The notes under the pieces: model-generated
Told to the model about the DNA's origin: nothing
Database searches by the model: none
The model's input: the letters and a program-made list of their open reading frames with translations, nothing else
In this document: positions 8,878-17,018 of the stretch, piece by piece
How the letters are laid out: every line of letters begins with the position of its first letter
How positions within the stretch are numbered: the stretch's first letter is position 1
Origin: Streptomyces cyaneogriseus subsp. noncyanogenus
GTDB lineage: Bacteria > Actinomycetota > Actinomycetes > Streptomycetales > Streptomycetaceae
Length of the DNA: 64,000 nt
Direction: 5' to 3'
NCBI RefSeq assembly: GCF_000931445.1
Contig: NZ_CP010849.1
Span: 5,208,001-5,272,000 of the forward strand
Made by a program: the position numbers and the translations under genes

Positions 8878-8967
8878 GTCGCTAGGTCTAGCAACCCACC
8901 TCGCTAGACCTAGCGACCTCGCTAGCGACCAAAACCGCCCCTGATCAGGCCGCTAGCGTCTAGCAGC
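8878..8967. repeat. CTAG-rich inverted-repeat cluster, candidate clt locus
   Basis: Directly after traB lies a perfect 15-bp inverted repeat (8878-8892 and 8903-8917) with a 10-nt spacer. Two further GCTAGCG-type motifs follow near 8921-8929 and 8951-8966. CTAG is a rare tetranucleotide in most bacterial genomes, so several copies in 90 bp is striking. TraB proteins bind short repeats at clt next to their gene. This is the best candidate site, though a regulator operator is possible. Confidence 0.6.
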
Positions 8968-9009
8968 CGACCTGCGGAAACCCTTCAAACCCCCTCTGAG
9001 AGGCCCCTG

Positions 9010-9261
9010 ATGAGCCTTCCTCTGCTCGCTAGCGCCTGCCTGATGCTCGTCACGCTTGGTTACAGCGTCAAGTGCTGGCTCAGCCCGTTCGGCGACTGCC
9101 GCAAGTGCGACGGCATGGGCCACGAACTCAAGACCGACCGCAAGGGGCGACTCAAGCGTGGCAAGGACTGCCGCCGCTGCCACGCCACCGGCAAGCGCAT
9201 ACGCGTCGGCCGATGGATCTACAACCGCGCCGCGCGCACCTACCGTGCCGGCACCCGATGA
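9010..9261 (+). CDS. Small membrane protein with DnaJ-like zinc finger
   Basis: An 83-residue protein with one N-terminal hydrophobic segment (residues 3-20) and a cytosolic part carrying two C-x2-C-x-G-x-G-like knuckles (CRKCDGMGH and CRRCHATGK), the arrangement of a half DnaJ zinc finger. Similar short proteins occur next to tra and spd genes in Streptomyces integrative elements. The stop overlaps the next start as ATGA. It probably helps membrane assembly of the spread machinery, which is inference from location. Confidence 0.75.
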   Translation: MSLPLLASACLMLVTLGYSVKCWLSPFGDCRKCDGMGHELKTDRKGRLKRGKDCRRCHATGKRIRVGRWIYNRAARTYRAGTR

Positions 9262-9911
9262 CCGCCCCACCCGATGCGCGGCGCCTCCACATCCGGCCCA
9301 TGAAGTGGAAGGCCGCTTGCGCCTACGTCGCACAGCACCACCGCCACCACGACCCGCCGCAAGGACATCAGTTCTCCCTCGGCGTCCTCACCGACGATGG
9401 CCGCTTGGTCGGTGTGGCCATCGTGGGCCGTCCCGTCAGCCGCAACTTCGACAACGGGCTGACCATCGAGGTCACGCGCGTGGCGACGGACGGCACCACG
9501 AACGCGTGCTCCGCCCTGTACGCAGCTGCATGGCGCACCGCCCGCAGCGCGGGCTACCGCCGCGCCATCACCTACACCCAAGACGGGGAAAGCGGCGCGA
9601 GCCTGCGCGCCGCTGGTTGGCGCAAGGTCGCTGACCTGCCCGCTCGCCCCGGCTGGGACGCCCCCAGCCGTCCCCGCCGCGCGCTCGGCACGGAGAACGT
9701 GGCGCGTGCCCTGTGGGAGATCACGACGCACGACGCGCCGCCGCTGCCAGAGCTGCGTGACGAAACGCGTGACGAAACCCGCCCCGCTCGCGGCCGTCGC
9801 AAGCGCTGCCCGGAGTGCAAGAGCCCGATCGCCGTGGCCGCCACAGGGCGACCGCCGCGCTACTGCTCACCGGCATGCCGGCAGCGCGCCTATCGACGCC
9901 GCACCGGCTGA
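9258..9911 (+). CDS. XF1762-family (GNAT-like) protein with C-terminal zinc finger
   Basis: A 217-residue protein. The N-terminal ~150 residues match the XF1762 family by the run HRHHDPPQGHQFSLG, GVAIVGRP, and the late YRRAITYT…SLRAAGW block. This is a GNAT-like fold common in phages and plasmids with no firm function. The last 45 residues add a zinc finger (CPECKSPI…YCSPACRQRAYRRR) of the kind seen on small DNA- or RNA-binding proteins. ATG 9258 overlaps the previous stop by ATGA, so it belongs to the same operon. Whether it acetylates anything is not known. Confidence 0.82.
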   Translation: MTAPPDARRLHIRPMKWKAACAYVAQHHRHHDPPQGHQFSLGVLTDDGRLVGVAIVGRPVSRNFDNGLTIEVTRVATDGTTNACSALYAAAWRTARSAGYRRAITYTQDGESGASLRAAGWRKVADLPARPGWDAPSRPRRALGTENVARALWEITTHDAPPLPELRDETRDETRPARGRRKRCPECKSPIAVAATGRPPRYCSPACRQRAYRRRTG

Positions 9912-9929
9912 TCAACCCGAGAGGAACCC

Positions 9930-10124
9930 ATGGTCATCACCATCCCGCTCGTTCTGCTGCTCGCCGCCGTGCTCGCGCTGTTACTGCGCTTCCGCGCGGT
10001 CGGCGCCGGCGCGGCCGTGGCCGCCGCGCTCTTCGGCTTCTACCTCGCCGACACCGGAGCGGCCGACACCGTCAACGAACTCGTCACCGCCGTCACCGGC
10101 GCCGTCGCCGACATCGGCCACTGA
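9930..10124 (+). CDS. Small Spd-like membrane protein
   Basis: A 64-residue, almost wholly hydrophobic protein with two predicted membrane segments (about residues 2-20 and 25-45). ATG 9930 is preceded by GAGAGGAA. Size, hydrophobicity and position between the XF1762 gene and a second membrane gene fit the small Spd proteins that act in intramycelial plasmid spread. No sequence motif allows a firmer name. Confidence 0.65.
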   Translation: MVITIPLVLLLAAVLALLLRFRAVGAGAAVAAALFGFYLADTGAADTVNELVTAVTGAVADIGH

Positions 10125-10143
10125 CCCGAAGGGAGACCAGGTC

Positions 10144-10596
10144 GTGAACGAACCCACCGCGTACCACCGCAGCGCGCCCGTGGAAGTCCACCACCCCGCG
10201 CCGATCACGCCCGCACGCCCCGTGCCGCTCGTGCCTGTGCAGCCGGGCACCGTTCCGGCCGTGGCGAGCGTGGTCCTGCCGGATGGCCGGGTCGTCACCG
10301 GCTACGCCATCGAGCCGGCCAAGCCCGAACCGGTCGCGACCAAGCCGGCCGTCTCGCGCACGGCGGTGAACATCGCCCTCGGGGGCATCGGGTTCGGCGC
10401 CGTCTGCGCCGGACTGGTGCTGCTGACCACGTTCATTGCCGCGCTCGCCGCGCTCATCCATCAACTCATCATCCTCGCTGCCGTCATCTTCGGCGGCTGG
10501 ATCGCCGTCCAGTTCTTCGGCCACAACTCCGGAGGGACCGGGACGACGGTCAACATCCGCAAGGCCGTCTTCAAGCGCAACCACTTCCACGGCTGA
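10144..10596 (+). CDS. SpdB-like membrane protein
   Basis: A 150-residue protein from GTG 10144 after GAAGGGAG. A proline-rich N terminus of about 75 residues is followed by two adjacent hydrophobic segments (about residues 80-125) and a short basic tail ending in His residues. The layout resembles SpdB proteins, which are integral membrane partners of TraB in Streptomyces plasmids. It lies 19 nt after the small membrane gene and 17 nt before the next one, so one transcript is likely. Confidence 0.65.
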   Translation: MNEPTAYHRSAPVEVHHPAPITPARPVPLVPVQPGTVPAVASVVLPDGRVVTGYAIEPAKPEPVATKPAVSRTAVNIALGGIGFGAVCAGLVLLTTFIAALAALIHQLIILAAVIFGGWIAVQFFGHNSGGTGTTVNIRKAVFKRNHFHG

Positions 10597-10613
10597 CCAA
10601 AGGAGGACCCCGA

Positions 10614-11123
10614 GTGTTCGAAATCCGAGTCATCTGCGACCCGACCGACACCGACCGCGTCACCACAGCGCTCAACGGCGCGTTTGCCACCGGCACCGTG
10701 CGTCAGTACCCGACCCGGGACGGCGAGCGTCAGCGCCTGTACGTCACGGCCGAACACCGCCCCGAACCGGGACCGTGGCCCACGCCCGAAGAGGCATACG
10801 CGCTCGCCCCGAACATCATCCGCGAGATCGGATGGACCGCTCAGACGGCCGCCGACAAGCCGTTCGGCATGGACCTGGACCGGGAGTACTGGCTCCGCAA
10901 GGCCGCACTGCTGGATCGCATCGCGCTGCGCGAGGAAGAGGACGGCGTGACCGGCGACGCAGCTGGGGTGGCCACGGAAGCGGCCCGTCGGCTCGTCGCG
11001 TACGACCGGGACGGCGAGGGCGACTACCACGGCGCCCCGTACTGGCCGGAGCATCCGGCGACCGACGCCGACCCGCGCGGCTACATCCGCCAGGAATACG
11101 CCCACTGGGCCAGGCACCACTAG
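10614..11123 (+). CDS. Hypothetical protein of the transfer operon
   Basis: A 169-residue soluble, acidic protein from GTG 10614 with a strong AAAGGAGG ribosome site. The N-terminal 50 residues look like a small alpha/beta domain (FEIRVICDPTDTDRV…QRLYVTAEH). The rest is helical and charged. I do not recognise the family. It is the last gene before the second copy of the duplicated hairpin, which may end the operon. Confidence 0.7.
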   Translation: MFEIRVICDPTDTDRVTTALNGAFATGTVRQYPTRDGERQRLYVTAEHRPEPGPWPTPEEAYALAPNIIREIGWTAQTAADKPFGMDLDREYWLRKAALLDRIALREEEDGVTGDAAGVATEAARRLVAYDRDGEGDYHGAPYWPEHPATDADPRGYIRQEYAHWARHH

Positions 11124-11131
11124 CTATGGCT

Positions 11132-11168
11132 GGGGCGGTCGCCTCTCGCCAAAGACCGCGACCGCCCC
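11132..11168. repeat. Duplicated 37-nt hairpin, copy 2
   Basis: Identical to 4704-4740: 11-bp perfect arms with a 15-nt loop. It lies 8 nt after the stop at 11123 and 38 nt before the Prim-Pol start. Coming after an operon end, it could terminate transcription. Being conserved together with flanking CCCTTCGA and AGGAG at both sites, it could instead be a leader element controlling the genes that follow. Confidence 0.6.
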
Positions 11169-11206
11169 GGTTCTCCGTCCCTTCGACAGAACAGGAGACC
11201 CCCAGC

Positions 11207-12097
11207 ATGACCCAACCCACCACCATCAGGCGAGACCACCAGGGCGCCGCGCTGGACCTCGCCGCGGCGGGAGTGCCGGTGCTGCCCCTGCGGGAGGGCA
11301 AGGTGCCGTTCGGGAACTGCCGCGCGTGCACCAAGAACGCGTGTGGCGGACGGCCGAACATGAAGAGCGCGGGCCCCTGCCAGTGCCCCGGCGTCTGCCA
11401 CGCATGGGCCGCAGCCACAGCCGACCCCGGCGTCATCACCTCGCCGGCATGGACGACGGCATGGCGTCAGGCCGTCGCCGTTGCCTACCACCCCGGACAG
11501 GCCGGGCTGACCGTGGTGGACCTCGACACCCCGGCGGCCGTCGCGTGGGCACGCGAGACCCTGCCCGCGACCCGGACCGTGCCGACGACGCGGGGTGAGC
11601 ACTGGATCTACCGGGGCGCCATGCGCTCGCACAACGCGGTCCGTCCGGGCGTCGACATCAAGTCCCTCATGGCGTACGCCCGTTGGCTTGGTCCCGGCGT
11701 CGGTCGCATGGTCGAACTGCCGTCGGCCGTCCGCGACCTGGTGGTGAAGGAAGAGACCACCCCCGCGCGAGGGGAGGTGGTCTCTTCCGTCTCCGGCCGC
11801 GCCATGTGGGACCGGACGGTCGCCACCGGCTGCCGCCACACCGAGGGGTACGTACGCACCGGCCTCGAACGCGGCCTTGTCAAGGTGCGCTCGTACACCG
11901 AATCGGGAGCGGGATCACAGGCGTTCGGGGTGGCCCGGTTCCTCGCCGCTCAGCACGCGCACTGCCCTGGCCCGTGCGGACTGGAAGCCATCGGTGAAGA
12001 GATCGTGGCCGCTGCCGTCTCCGTCGGTGTCCCTGAGCCCTACGCGCGCCGCGCTGTTGCCAACGGCCTTGAGACGGCCTCGGAGCGAGCGGCATGA
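11207..12097 (+). CDS. Prim-Pol domain replication protein
   Basis: A 296-residue protein matching the bifunctional DNA primase/polymerase N-terminal domain used for replication by many actinobacterial integrative elements. The start of the fold (ALDLAAAGVPVLPLREG), a metal-binding DLD-type motif (LTVVDLDTP, about residues 102-110) and a following GEHWIYR basic motif are visible. A Cys-rich insertion (CRACTKNACGG…CQCPGVCHAW) is typical of the Streptomyces branch. ATG 11207 follows ACAGGAGA. Its stop overlaps a 54-codon gene, which in turn overlaps the DUF3987 gene, so all three should be made together as an initiation complex. Confidence 0.88.
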   Translation: MTQPTTIRRDHQGAALDLAAAGVPVLPLREGKVPFGNCRACTKNACGGRPNMKSAGPCQCPGVCHAWAAATADPGVITSPAWTTAWRQAVAVAYHPGQAGLTVVDLDTPAAVAWARETLPATRTVPTTRGEHWIYRGAMRSHNAVRPGVDIKSLMAYARWLGPGVGRMVELPSAVRDLVVKEETTPARGEVVSSVSGRAMWDRTVATGCRHTEGYVRTGLERGLVKVRSYTESGAGSQAFGVARFLAAQHAHCPGPCGLEAIGEEIVAAAVSVGVPEPYARRAVANGLETASERAA

Positions 12098-12258
12098 ACA
12101 CACCATCGCATAACCCCGTAAACAGCCCGCAGGACGCCGTGCAGGCCGCACCGCGGGCGTCCGTGGGCGTTCCGAAGGGCGTCGCCCGTCAGGGCGTCCT
12201 TTCCGCTCTTCGCCTTGACCCGCTGTCGAACACCTCCGGAGGGGGGACAGCCTCATGA
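12094..12258 (+). CDS. 54-residue linker gene between Prim-Pol and DUF3987
   Basis: A short reading frame that begins in an ATGA overlap with the Prim-Pol stop and ends in an ATGA overlap with the DUF3987 start. Overlaps at both ends strongly suggest a translated gene, since the arrangement would couple translation across all three. The predicted product starts MNTPSHNPVNSPQD and is polar, with no recognisable domain. It could be a genuine small replication accessory protein, or serve only to carry ribosomes from one gene to the next. Confidence 0.55.
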   Translation: MNTPSHNPVNSPQDAVQAAPRASVGVPKGVARQGVLSALRLDPLSNTSGGGTAS

Positions 12259-13799
12259 CCACACATCCCGTGGACAGCCCCGACCTGTGGGTCGGACTGC
12301 CCACCCTCGACGAACCCCCCGCCCCCGTGTGGGAAGACCCCGTTCCCCTCGCCGGACCCCGCAAGCTCGCCGACTTCCCCGTCGGCGCACTGCCGGGCTG
12401 GCTGCGGGAGTTCGTGGCCGCGGTCGCCGAGGAGACCCAAACTCCCGTCGACCTCGCCGGATGCATCGCCCTGTCCGTGCTCGCCACCGCGGCCGGCGGC
12501 CGGTCCGTGGTTGAGGTCCGCGGGAACTGGCGCGAGCCGACCAACCTCTACGTCGTCGTCTCGCTCCCGCCCGCGAACCGCAAGTCCGCCGTGTTCGCAC
12601 TCCTCACGGACCCGCTGTACGAGGCGGAGAAGCAACTCCGCACGCTCACCCAACCGGCCATCGTGGAAGCCGAGATGACCGCCCGGCTCGCCAAGGAAGC
12701 GGCCGACAAGGCCGCATCCAAGGCAGCCACGGCCGGCGCAGACGAACGGGATGAGCTGGTCGCCACCGCTATCGCGCTGGCGCAGACCGCGGACAGCGTC
12801 ACCGTCCCCGCCAAACCGCAGCTCCTCGCCGACGACACCACGGCCGAGACGGTCACCTCACGGATGGCCGAACAGGGCGGCCGTATCTCCGTCATGTCCG
12901 CTGAGGGCGACATCTTCGACATCATCGCCGGCCGCTACTCCGGCAAGCCCAACATGGGCGTCTTCCTCAAAGGCCACGCCGGAGACCGGCTCAAGGTCGA
13001 CCGGCAGACCCGAGAGGAGTACATCGAACACCCTGCTCTCACCATGGGATTGTGCGTACAGCCTCAAGTGCTGGACGACATCGGCCGACAGGAAGGCTTC
13101 AAGGGCCGCGGTCTGCTCGGCAGGTTCCTCTACTCGGTCCCCAAATCCATGGTCGGCCACCGCAAGATCGAGCCCGACCCGATCCCGGACCAGGTCAAGG
13201 AGACCTACCGGCGTCACGTCCTCGACCTGACGCTCTTCCTTGCCGAGTGGACCGACCCCGCCGTCATCCAGCTCAGCCCCGAGGCGAACGCCGAACTAAA
13301 GGCGTTTCAGCGACGGTTGGAGCCCATCCTGGAGCCCCGCAGCGGCAGCTTGGGGCACATCAACGACTGGGGCGGCAAGCTGGCCGGCGCCACGGCCCGT
13401 GTCGCCGCGCTCCTCCACCTTGCCCAGCACCTCACCAAAGGGCACACGGTGCCCGTGGCCGAAACGACCATGCGCGACGCGATCACGCTGGCCGACTACT
13501 TCACCAGCCATGGACTCGCCGCGTTCGACGCCATGGGAGCCGACCACACCACCGCACGCGCCCAAAGCGTCCTGGAAGCGCTGCGCACATACCGGTGGAC
13601 CGAGGTCAGCAAGCGCGACCTGATGGTCAAGCTCTCCCGCTCGGAGTTCCCCACCGCCGCGGACCTGGACCCGGCACTGAGCCTGCTGGAAGACCACGGC
13701 TACGTGCGCGCCCAACCCGTGGTCCGCACCGGAGGCCGCGGCCGGCCGCCCTCCCCGCGCTACCTGGTCCACCCCCGGCTGACCGACCCGACCACCTGA
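12255..13799 (+). CDS. DUF3987 (YfjI-type) replication helicase-like protein
   Basis: A 514-residue protein of the DUF3987 type, usually found next to Prim-Pol proteins in Streptomyces integrative elements. The order is an N-terminal PGWLREFVAAVAEET motif, a P-loop variant LPPANRKS (about residues 100-107), a helical coiled-coil insertion (about 130-180), and an ATPase core with GRYSGKPNMGVFLKGHAGD and GLLGRFLYSVP. The P-loop form PPxNRKS is that of the family rather than a classical GxxxxGKT. The C-terminal ~80 residues look like a winged helix. Together with Prim-Pol it probably opens and primes the origin; the repeat-rich stretch that follows is a candidate for that origin. Confidence 0.85.
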   Translation: MTTHPVDSPDLWVGLPTLDEPPAPVWEDPVPLAGPRKLADFPVGALPGWLREFVAAVAEETQTPVDLAGCIALSVLATAAGGRSVVEVRGNWREPTNLYVVVSLPPANRKSAVFALLTDPLYEAEKQLRTLTQPAIVEAEMTARLAKEAADKAASKAATAGADERDELVATAIALAQTADSVTVPAKPQLLADDTTAETVTSRMAEQGGRISVMSAEGDIFDIIAGRYSGKPNMGVFLKGHAGDRLKVDRQTREEYIEHPALTMGLCVQPQVLDDIGRQEGFKGRGLLGRFLYSVPKSMVGHRKIEPDPIPDQVKETYRRHVLDLTLFLAEWTDPAVIQLSPEANAELKAFQRRLEPILEPRSGSLGHINDWGGKLAGATARVAALLHLAQHLTKGHTVPVAETTMRDAITLADYFTSHGLAAFDAMGADHTTARAQSVLEALRTYRWTEVSKRDLMVKLSRSEFPTAADLDPALSLLEDHGYVRAQPVVRTGGRGRPPSPRYLVHPRLTDPTT

Positions 13800-13806
13800 G
13801 CCCGCT

Positions 13807-14061
13807 CACAGAAACCACAGAATCACAGAAATACCCGCCGTGAGTCTCTGACCTGCGCAGACCGCCATGTCAGGGGCTCACGACGCCCCGCCACAGAATC
13901 CCGCAGAGAAGCCACAGAAATAGACCGGACCCCGCCGCGCCGGACCGGCCGTCTTATTTCTGTGGAACCTCCGGCGGATTCTGTGGCGGCGACCACCGCG
14001 CGGCATCGCCGCAGGTCAAACCCCAAATCCCGGGTTTCTGTGTATTTCGTGGTTTCTGTGG
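13807..14061. repeat. CCACAGAAAT iterons, candidate origin or Xis-binding region
   Basis: Nine copies of a CACAGAA(A/T)-type motif lie between the DUF3987 and xis genes. Five are in the forward direction (starting near 13807, 13815, 13823, 13891, 13912) and four inverted (near 13956, 13977, 14034, 14053). The array is roughly symmetric about 13940. The stretch 13800-14105 has no gene I can support. Iterons beside replication genes suggest oriV; nearness to xis also allows excisionase binding or autoregulation. Confidence 0.65.
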
Positions 14062-14105
14062 CGGACCCCACCCCTTCCCCTTGCTCTCCCGCCCAAGGAG
14101 GAGTC

Positions 14106-14297
14106 GTGGCCAAGACCCGCGACGAGATGTTGTCCATTCCCGAAGTCATAGAAGAGATTGGCGTACCGCGAGCGACCTTCTACCGCTGGCGCTCCTGCAA
14201 GAAGGGACCCAAATCCATCAAGCTCCCGAACGGCGCGGTGCGCATCCGCCGGTCCGAGCTGAACCGTTGGCTTGAGTCGCTGGAGGAGAGCGCGTGA
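14106..14297 (+). CDS. xis: Excisionase (AlpA/MerR-like HTH)
   Basis: A 63-residue DNA-binding protein made up almost wholly of a MerR-like winged helix (LSIPEVIEEIGVPRATFYRWR…AVRIRRSELNRWL), the form of excisionases and AlpA regulators. GTG 14106 has an AAGGAGG ribosome site. The stop overlaps the integrase start by GTGA, the usual xis-int arrangement in these elements. It would bend DNA at the attachment site to favour excision. The conserved RWR and RIRRSEL residues of the recognition helix and wing are present. Confidence 0.9.
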   Translation: MAKTRDEMLSIPEVIEEIGVPRATFYRWRSCKKGPKSIKLPNGAVRIRRSELNRWLESLEESA

Positions 14298-15736
14298 CGA
14301 ATGGCACCGCCCCGGGGTCTGGGAAAAGCACCACCCCAGCCCCGGAAGGGTTCTCCTTCGACGTACGTCTGTGGAAGGTGACCAAAGCACAGAGCAAGAG
14401 CCGTCCGTACCAACTGCGTTGGAAGGTCGGAGGCAAGGTCAGCAGCGCGACGTTTGCCACGACGGCCCTTGCAGATAGCCGCAGGTCCGAACTCTGGCAG
14501 GCCATGCGACGCGGCGAAGCGTTCCGTATCGCGGACGGTCTCCCCGAGTCCGAGGCCAGGGCAGCCGAGGCGGCAGCCCAAGTCCGGGAGCAACTGTTCT
14601 GGTTTCAGTTCTGCCGCGAATACGTCGCCCTCCGCTGGCCAACCGCCGCAGCCAAGACGCGCGAGGGCATCGCCGACGGCCTTGCCGCGGTCACGCTGGC
14701 CATGGTGGAGCAAGACCGGCAGATGCCTGCCCCGGAGGAGCTGCGCCTTGCCTTCCGGTGGGCGGTCATTCCCAGGCACGCTGATCTCGAACCGCCGGAA
14801 GAGCTCCGAGACGCCTACGCATGGATCGAGAAAAGATCACTGTCCGTGGCTTCGTTGGCCGACCCGAAAGTCCTCCGCGACGTTCAGTACCGGCTCTACT
14901 TCAAGTTGGATGGCACACCCGCAGCGGGGGAGACCGCCCGTCGGAGGCGACGCGCGCTCAACACGGCCGTGGAATACGCCATCGAGCGCAGGGCCCTGAC
15001 GGAGAACCCGCTCTCAGCGATCAAGAGGGGACAGAGTTCGTCGTTGGGCCGTGTGGACTCACGCGTCCTGGTTAACAAGACCCAGGCCGCCCAGTTGCTT
15101 GCTGCGGTCTCGTACATCGGTACGTGGAGTCGCAAGAAGGGACGCCGGCTGGTCGCCTTCTACGCGGTCATGTACTTCGCTGCTCTCCGTCCGAGTGAAG
15201 CGGTGGGCCTCAAGAAGGAGGACTGCTACTTGCCCGAATCGGGGTGGGGCGCCCTGACTCTGCGCGACACGCACCCCGTATCCGGCAAGAAGTGGACCGA
15301 CAGCGGGAAGCGGCATGACAAGCGCGGGCTGAAGTCGCGAGAGGCCAAGGAAGACCGACCTGTCCCGATACCACCGCCGCTTGTGCGAGTGCTCCGAGAG
15401 CACATTGAGGAGTTCGGCGCGGCTGCAGATGGACGGCTCTTCACGAACGAGCGGGGCGGTCTGGTGGGCAGCAGCACGTACTGGCGGGTCTGGCGGGACG
15501 CTCGTGAGTACGCGCTCCCGCCGGAGCTCCAAGCGTCCATCCTCGGGGGACGTCCGTACGACCTGCGACACACCTGCATCACAACGTGGCTGAACGCTGG
15601 TGTGCCGGTAGCCGAGGTGGCGCGGAGGGTTGGCAACTCTCCCGAAGTAATTCATCGCGTCTACGAGGGCTGTATTTATGGGCAAGAAGAAGCTATGAAC
15701 AACAAGATCGAAAGGGAGCTTGACTGGCCCGACTGA
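14294..15736 (+). CDS. int: Tyrosine site-specific integrase
   Basis: A 480-residue tyrosine recombinase that would insert the element into the tRNA-Arg gene. An N-terminal arm-binding part (about residues 15-75) and a SAM-like core-binding domain precede the catalytic domain. Catalytic residues visible are Arg299 (ALRPSEAVG), Arg425-His426 in YDLRHT, and the nucleophile Tyr457 in RVYEGC. As in many actinobacterial integrases, Tyr replaces the first His of H-x-x-R. The later GHS motif reads GNS here (VGNSPEV), so the second conserved His is absent. Translation is coupled to xis. The attachment site at 17019-17090 lies 1.3 kb away rather than adjacent, because a cargo gene sits between. Confidence 0.92.
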   Translation: MTNGTAPGSGKSTTPAPEGFSFDVRLWKVTKAQSKSRPYQLRWKVGGKVSSATFATTALADSRRSELWQAMRRGEAFRIADGLPESEARAAEAAAQVREQLFWFQFCREYVALRWPTAAAKTREGIADGLAAVTLAMVEQDRQMPAPEELRLAFRWAVIPRHADLEPPEELRDAYAWIEKRSLSVASLADPKVLRDVQYRLYFKLDGTPAAGETARRRRRALNTAVEYAIERRALTENPLSAIKRGQSSSLGRVDSRVLVNKTQAAQLLAAVSYIGTWSRKKGRRLVAFYAVMYFAALRPSEAVGLKKEDCYLPESGWGALTLRDTHPVSGKKWTDSGKRHDKRGLKSREAKEDRPVPIPPPLVRVLREHIEEFGAAADGRLFTNERGGLVGSSTYWRVWRDAREYALPPELQASILGGRPYDLRHTCITTWLNAGVPVAEVARRVGNSPEVIHRVYEGCIYGQEEAMNNKIERELDWPD

Positions 15737-15754
15737 GTGCGCTTCGTGCGTAAT

Positions 15755-16837
15755 CTAGTTGGGTATCTGGCCGCGCCTCAGGAGGGCGCGGCCAGCCGCT
15801 AGCGTGGAATGGATGGCAGGAGCCGTGATAGGTATAGATCCTTCACCGCGGCGACGTACGATGCTGATGAAAGCACCTTCCACTTGGCCATCGACTACTG
15901 CACCGTGCACCAAAAAGGGTTTTAGTTCCTCAGGTTGCGGAGGCACATGGAGGAAGACGACTCCCTGTCCGTCAGTGACATGGCATTCAATATCCAAGAG
16001 GTCGGGGGGCGGGTAGAGGTGCTGCTCCAGGGCGCTCTGGTACCGGCGCAGCGTTTTGCCGTCCACGGGGACAGGGTGAAGACTGTGAATCAACTCTCCG
16101 CCCGGCACTTTCTTCCCTTTCATGCCAACAACCACGATTCCGCCGTGCTCGGCGTTCGCGAACCGTGAGACGGCCTGAGCAATGGAAATCTTGCCTTGCG
16201 TTGAGTCAAGGTCATAGTGGCTGCTCTTAACGTCAAGCCAAGGTCCCTCGGGCTGTCCGATTAGGACATCCGCATGTCCGGCTCTGAGAAGGTCCAACGT
16301 GGTCTCGCGTGTCAGGTGGCCGCTTGCGAAGGCATCAAGCAGCGCTATCGCTCCACGGCCGATCTCGTAAAGATCCTCTACTGTCCTCAAGCGGAGACTG
16401 CACTCGATGTCGAATTCCCATACCCAAGGAGATGTCGCCTGGTCGGCGACCATTTCTACGTTCTGCAGCACGGCTCTGTGACGGGCTAGGTAGGGGCCTA
16501 GGGCTGAGCGGTACAGCGCCTCCGGTGAACCCTTGTCGTCGTCCTCGTGCGCCTTTGTGACCACCTCTACACGTACGAACAGTCCGCCCTGGCGCTGAAG
16601 AAAACTCACAGGGCCGGCCGGGGTGTACTCGTCGTCGAACTCTTCGTAGTCGCCCTCCACGATGTACACCTCGTCGCCATCGGCCATGCCGTTCGCGAGG
16701 GCGGTGCGGAAGTCGGTTGCCTTGATGGATGTCAGCTCTGCAACGTGCATGGTGTACCCCACGTCGCGATAGACCCTCTCCGTCTCTCCGAAGACCAGGC
16801 TTTCAGTCCGCCTGTCGTAGCGGATGGTCCTCTCCAC
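15755..16837 (-). CDS. Schlafen/AlbA_2-like cargo protein
   Basis: A 360-residue protein from GTG 16837, which has a strong GGGGAGGGG ribosome site; an ATG at 16885 would add 16 residues. The N-terminal ~210 residues are unrecognised. Residues ~215-300 match the AlbA_2/Schlafen core: a PEGPWLDVKSS metal-site motif, ISIAQAVSRFANAEHGGIVVVGMKG, and a following helix. Schlafen-type domains are found in defence systems and as RNases or ATP-binding regulators. It lies between int and the tRNA, a common cargo slot, and is convergent with int with only 18 nt between. A defence role is inference. Confidence 0.72.
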   Translation of the reverse strand: MERTIRYDRRTESLVFGETERVYRDVGYTMHVAELTSIKATDFRTALANGMADGDEVYIVEGDYEEFDDEYTPAGPVSFLQRQGGLFVRVEVVTKAHEDDDKGSPEALYRSALGPYLARHRAVLQNVEMVADQATSPWVWEFDIECSLRLRTVEDLYEIGRGAIALLDAFASGHLTRETTLDLLRAGHADVLIGQPEGPWLDVKSSHYDLDSTQGKISIAQAVSRFANAEHGGIVVVGMKGKKVPGGELIHSLHPVPVDGKTLRRYQSALEQHLYPPPDLLDIECHVTDGQGVVFLHVPPQPEELKPFLVHGAVVDGQVEGAFISIVRRRGEGSIPITAPAIHSTLAAGRALLRRGQIPN

Positions 16838-16931
16838 CTGAACCCCTCCCCGGTGATGGTCCGCCGACGGCAGCCGCTGCGTCACCGACCTCTATCGCAG
16901 GTCTATCGCAACGGGCGCGCACCAACGACAA

Positions 16932-16964
16932 AGAGCGGGACCCAGTGAGACTGGATCCCGCTCT
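16932..16964. terminator. Stem-loop terminator downstream of tRNA-Arg
   Basis: A near-perfect inverted repeat (AGAGCGGGA … TCCCGCTCT with an inner CCAG/CTGG pair, one C/A mismatch and a 5-nt loop). Read on the minus strand it follows the tRNA 3' end by about 55 nt and is trailed by CTTTG. It probably ends the tRNA transcript before the cargo gene. Confidence 0.65.
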
Positions 16965-17018
16965 CTTATATCGGCATTCGCCCTGGTCAGCATCTGGTTT
17001 CTGCTGATCTTCGGCGAG

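Noticed and set aside
1..16930. Left attachment site of the element inside the window
   Set aside because: I found no repeat of the tRNA-Arg 3' half in this interval.
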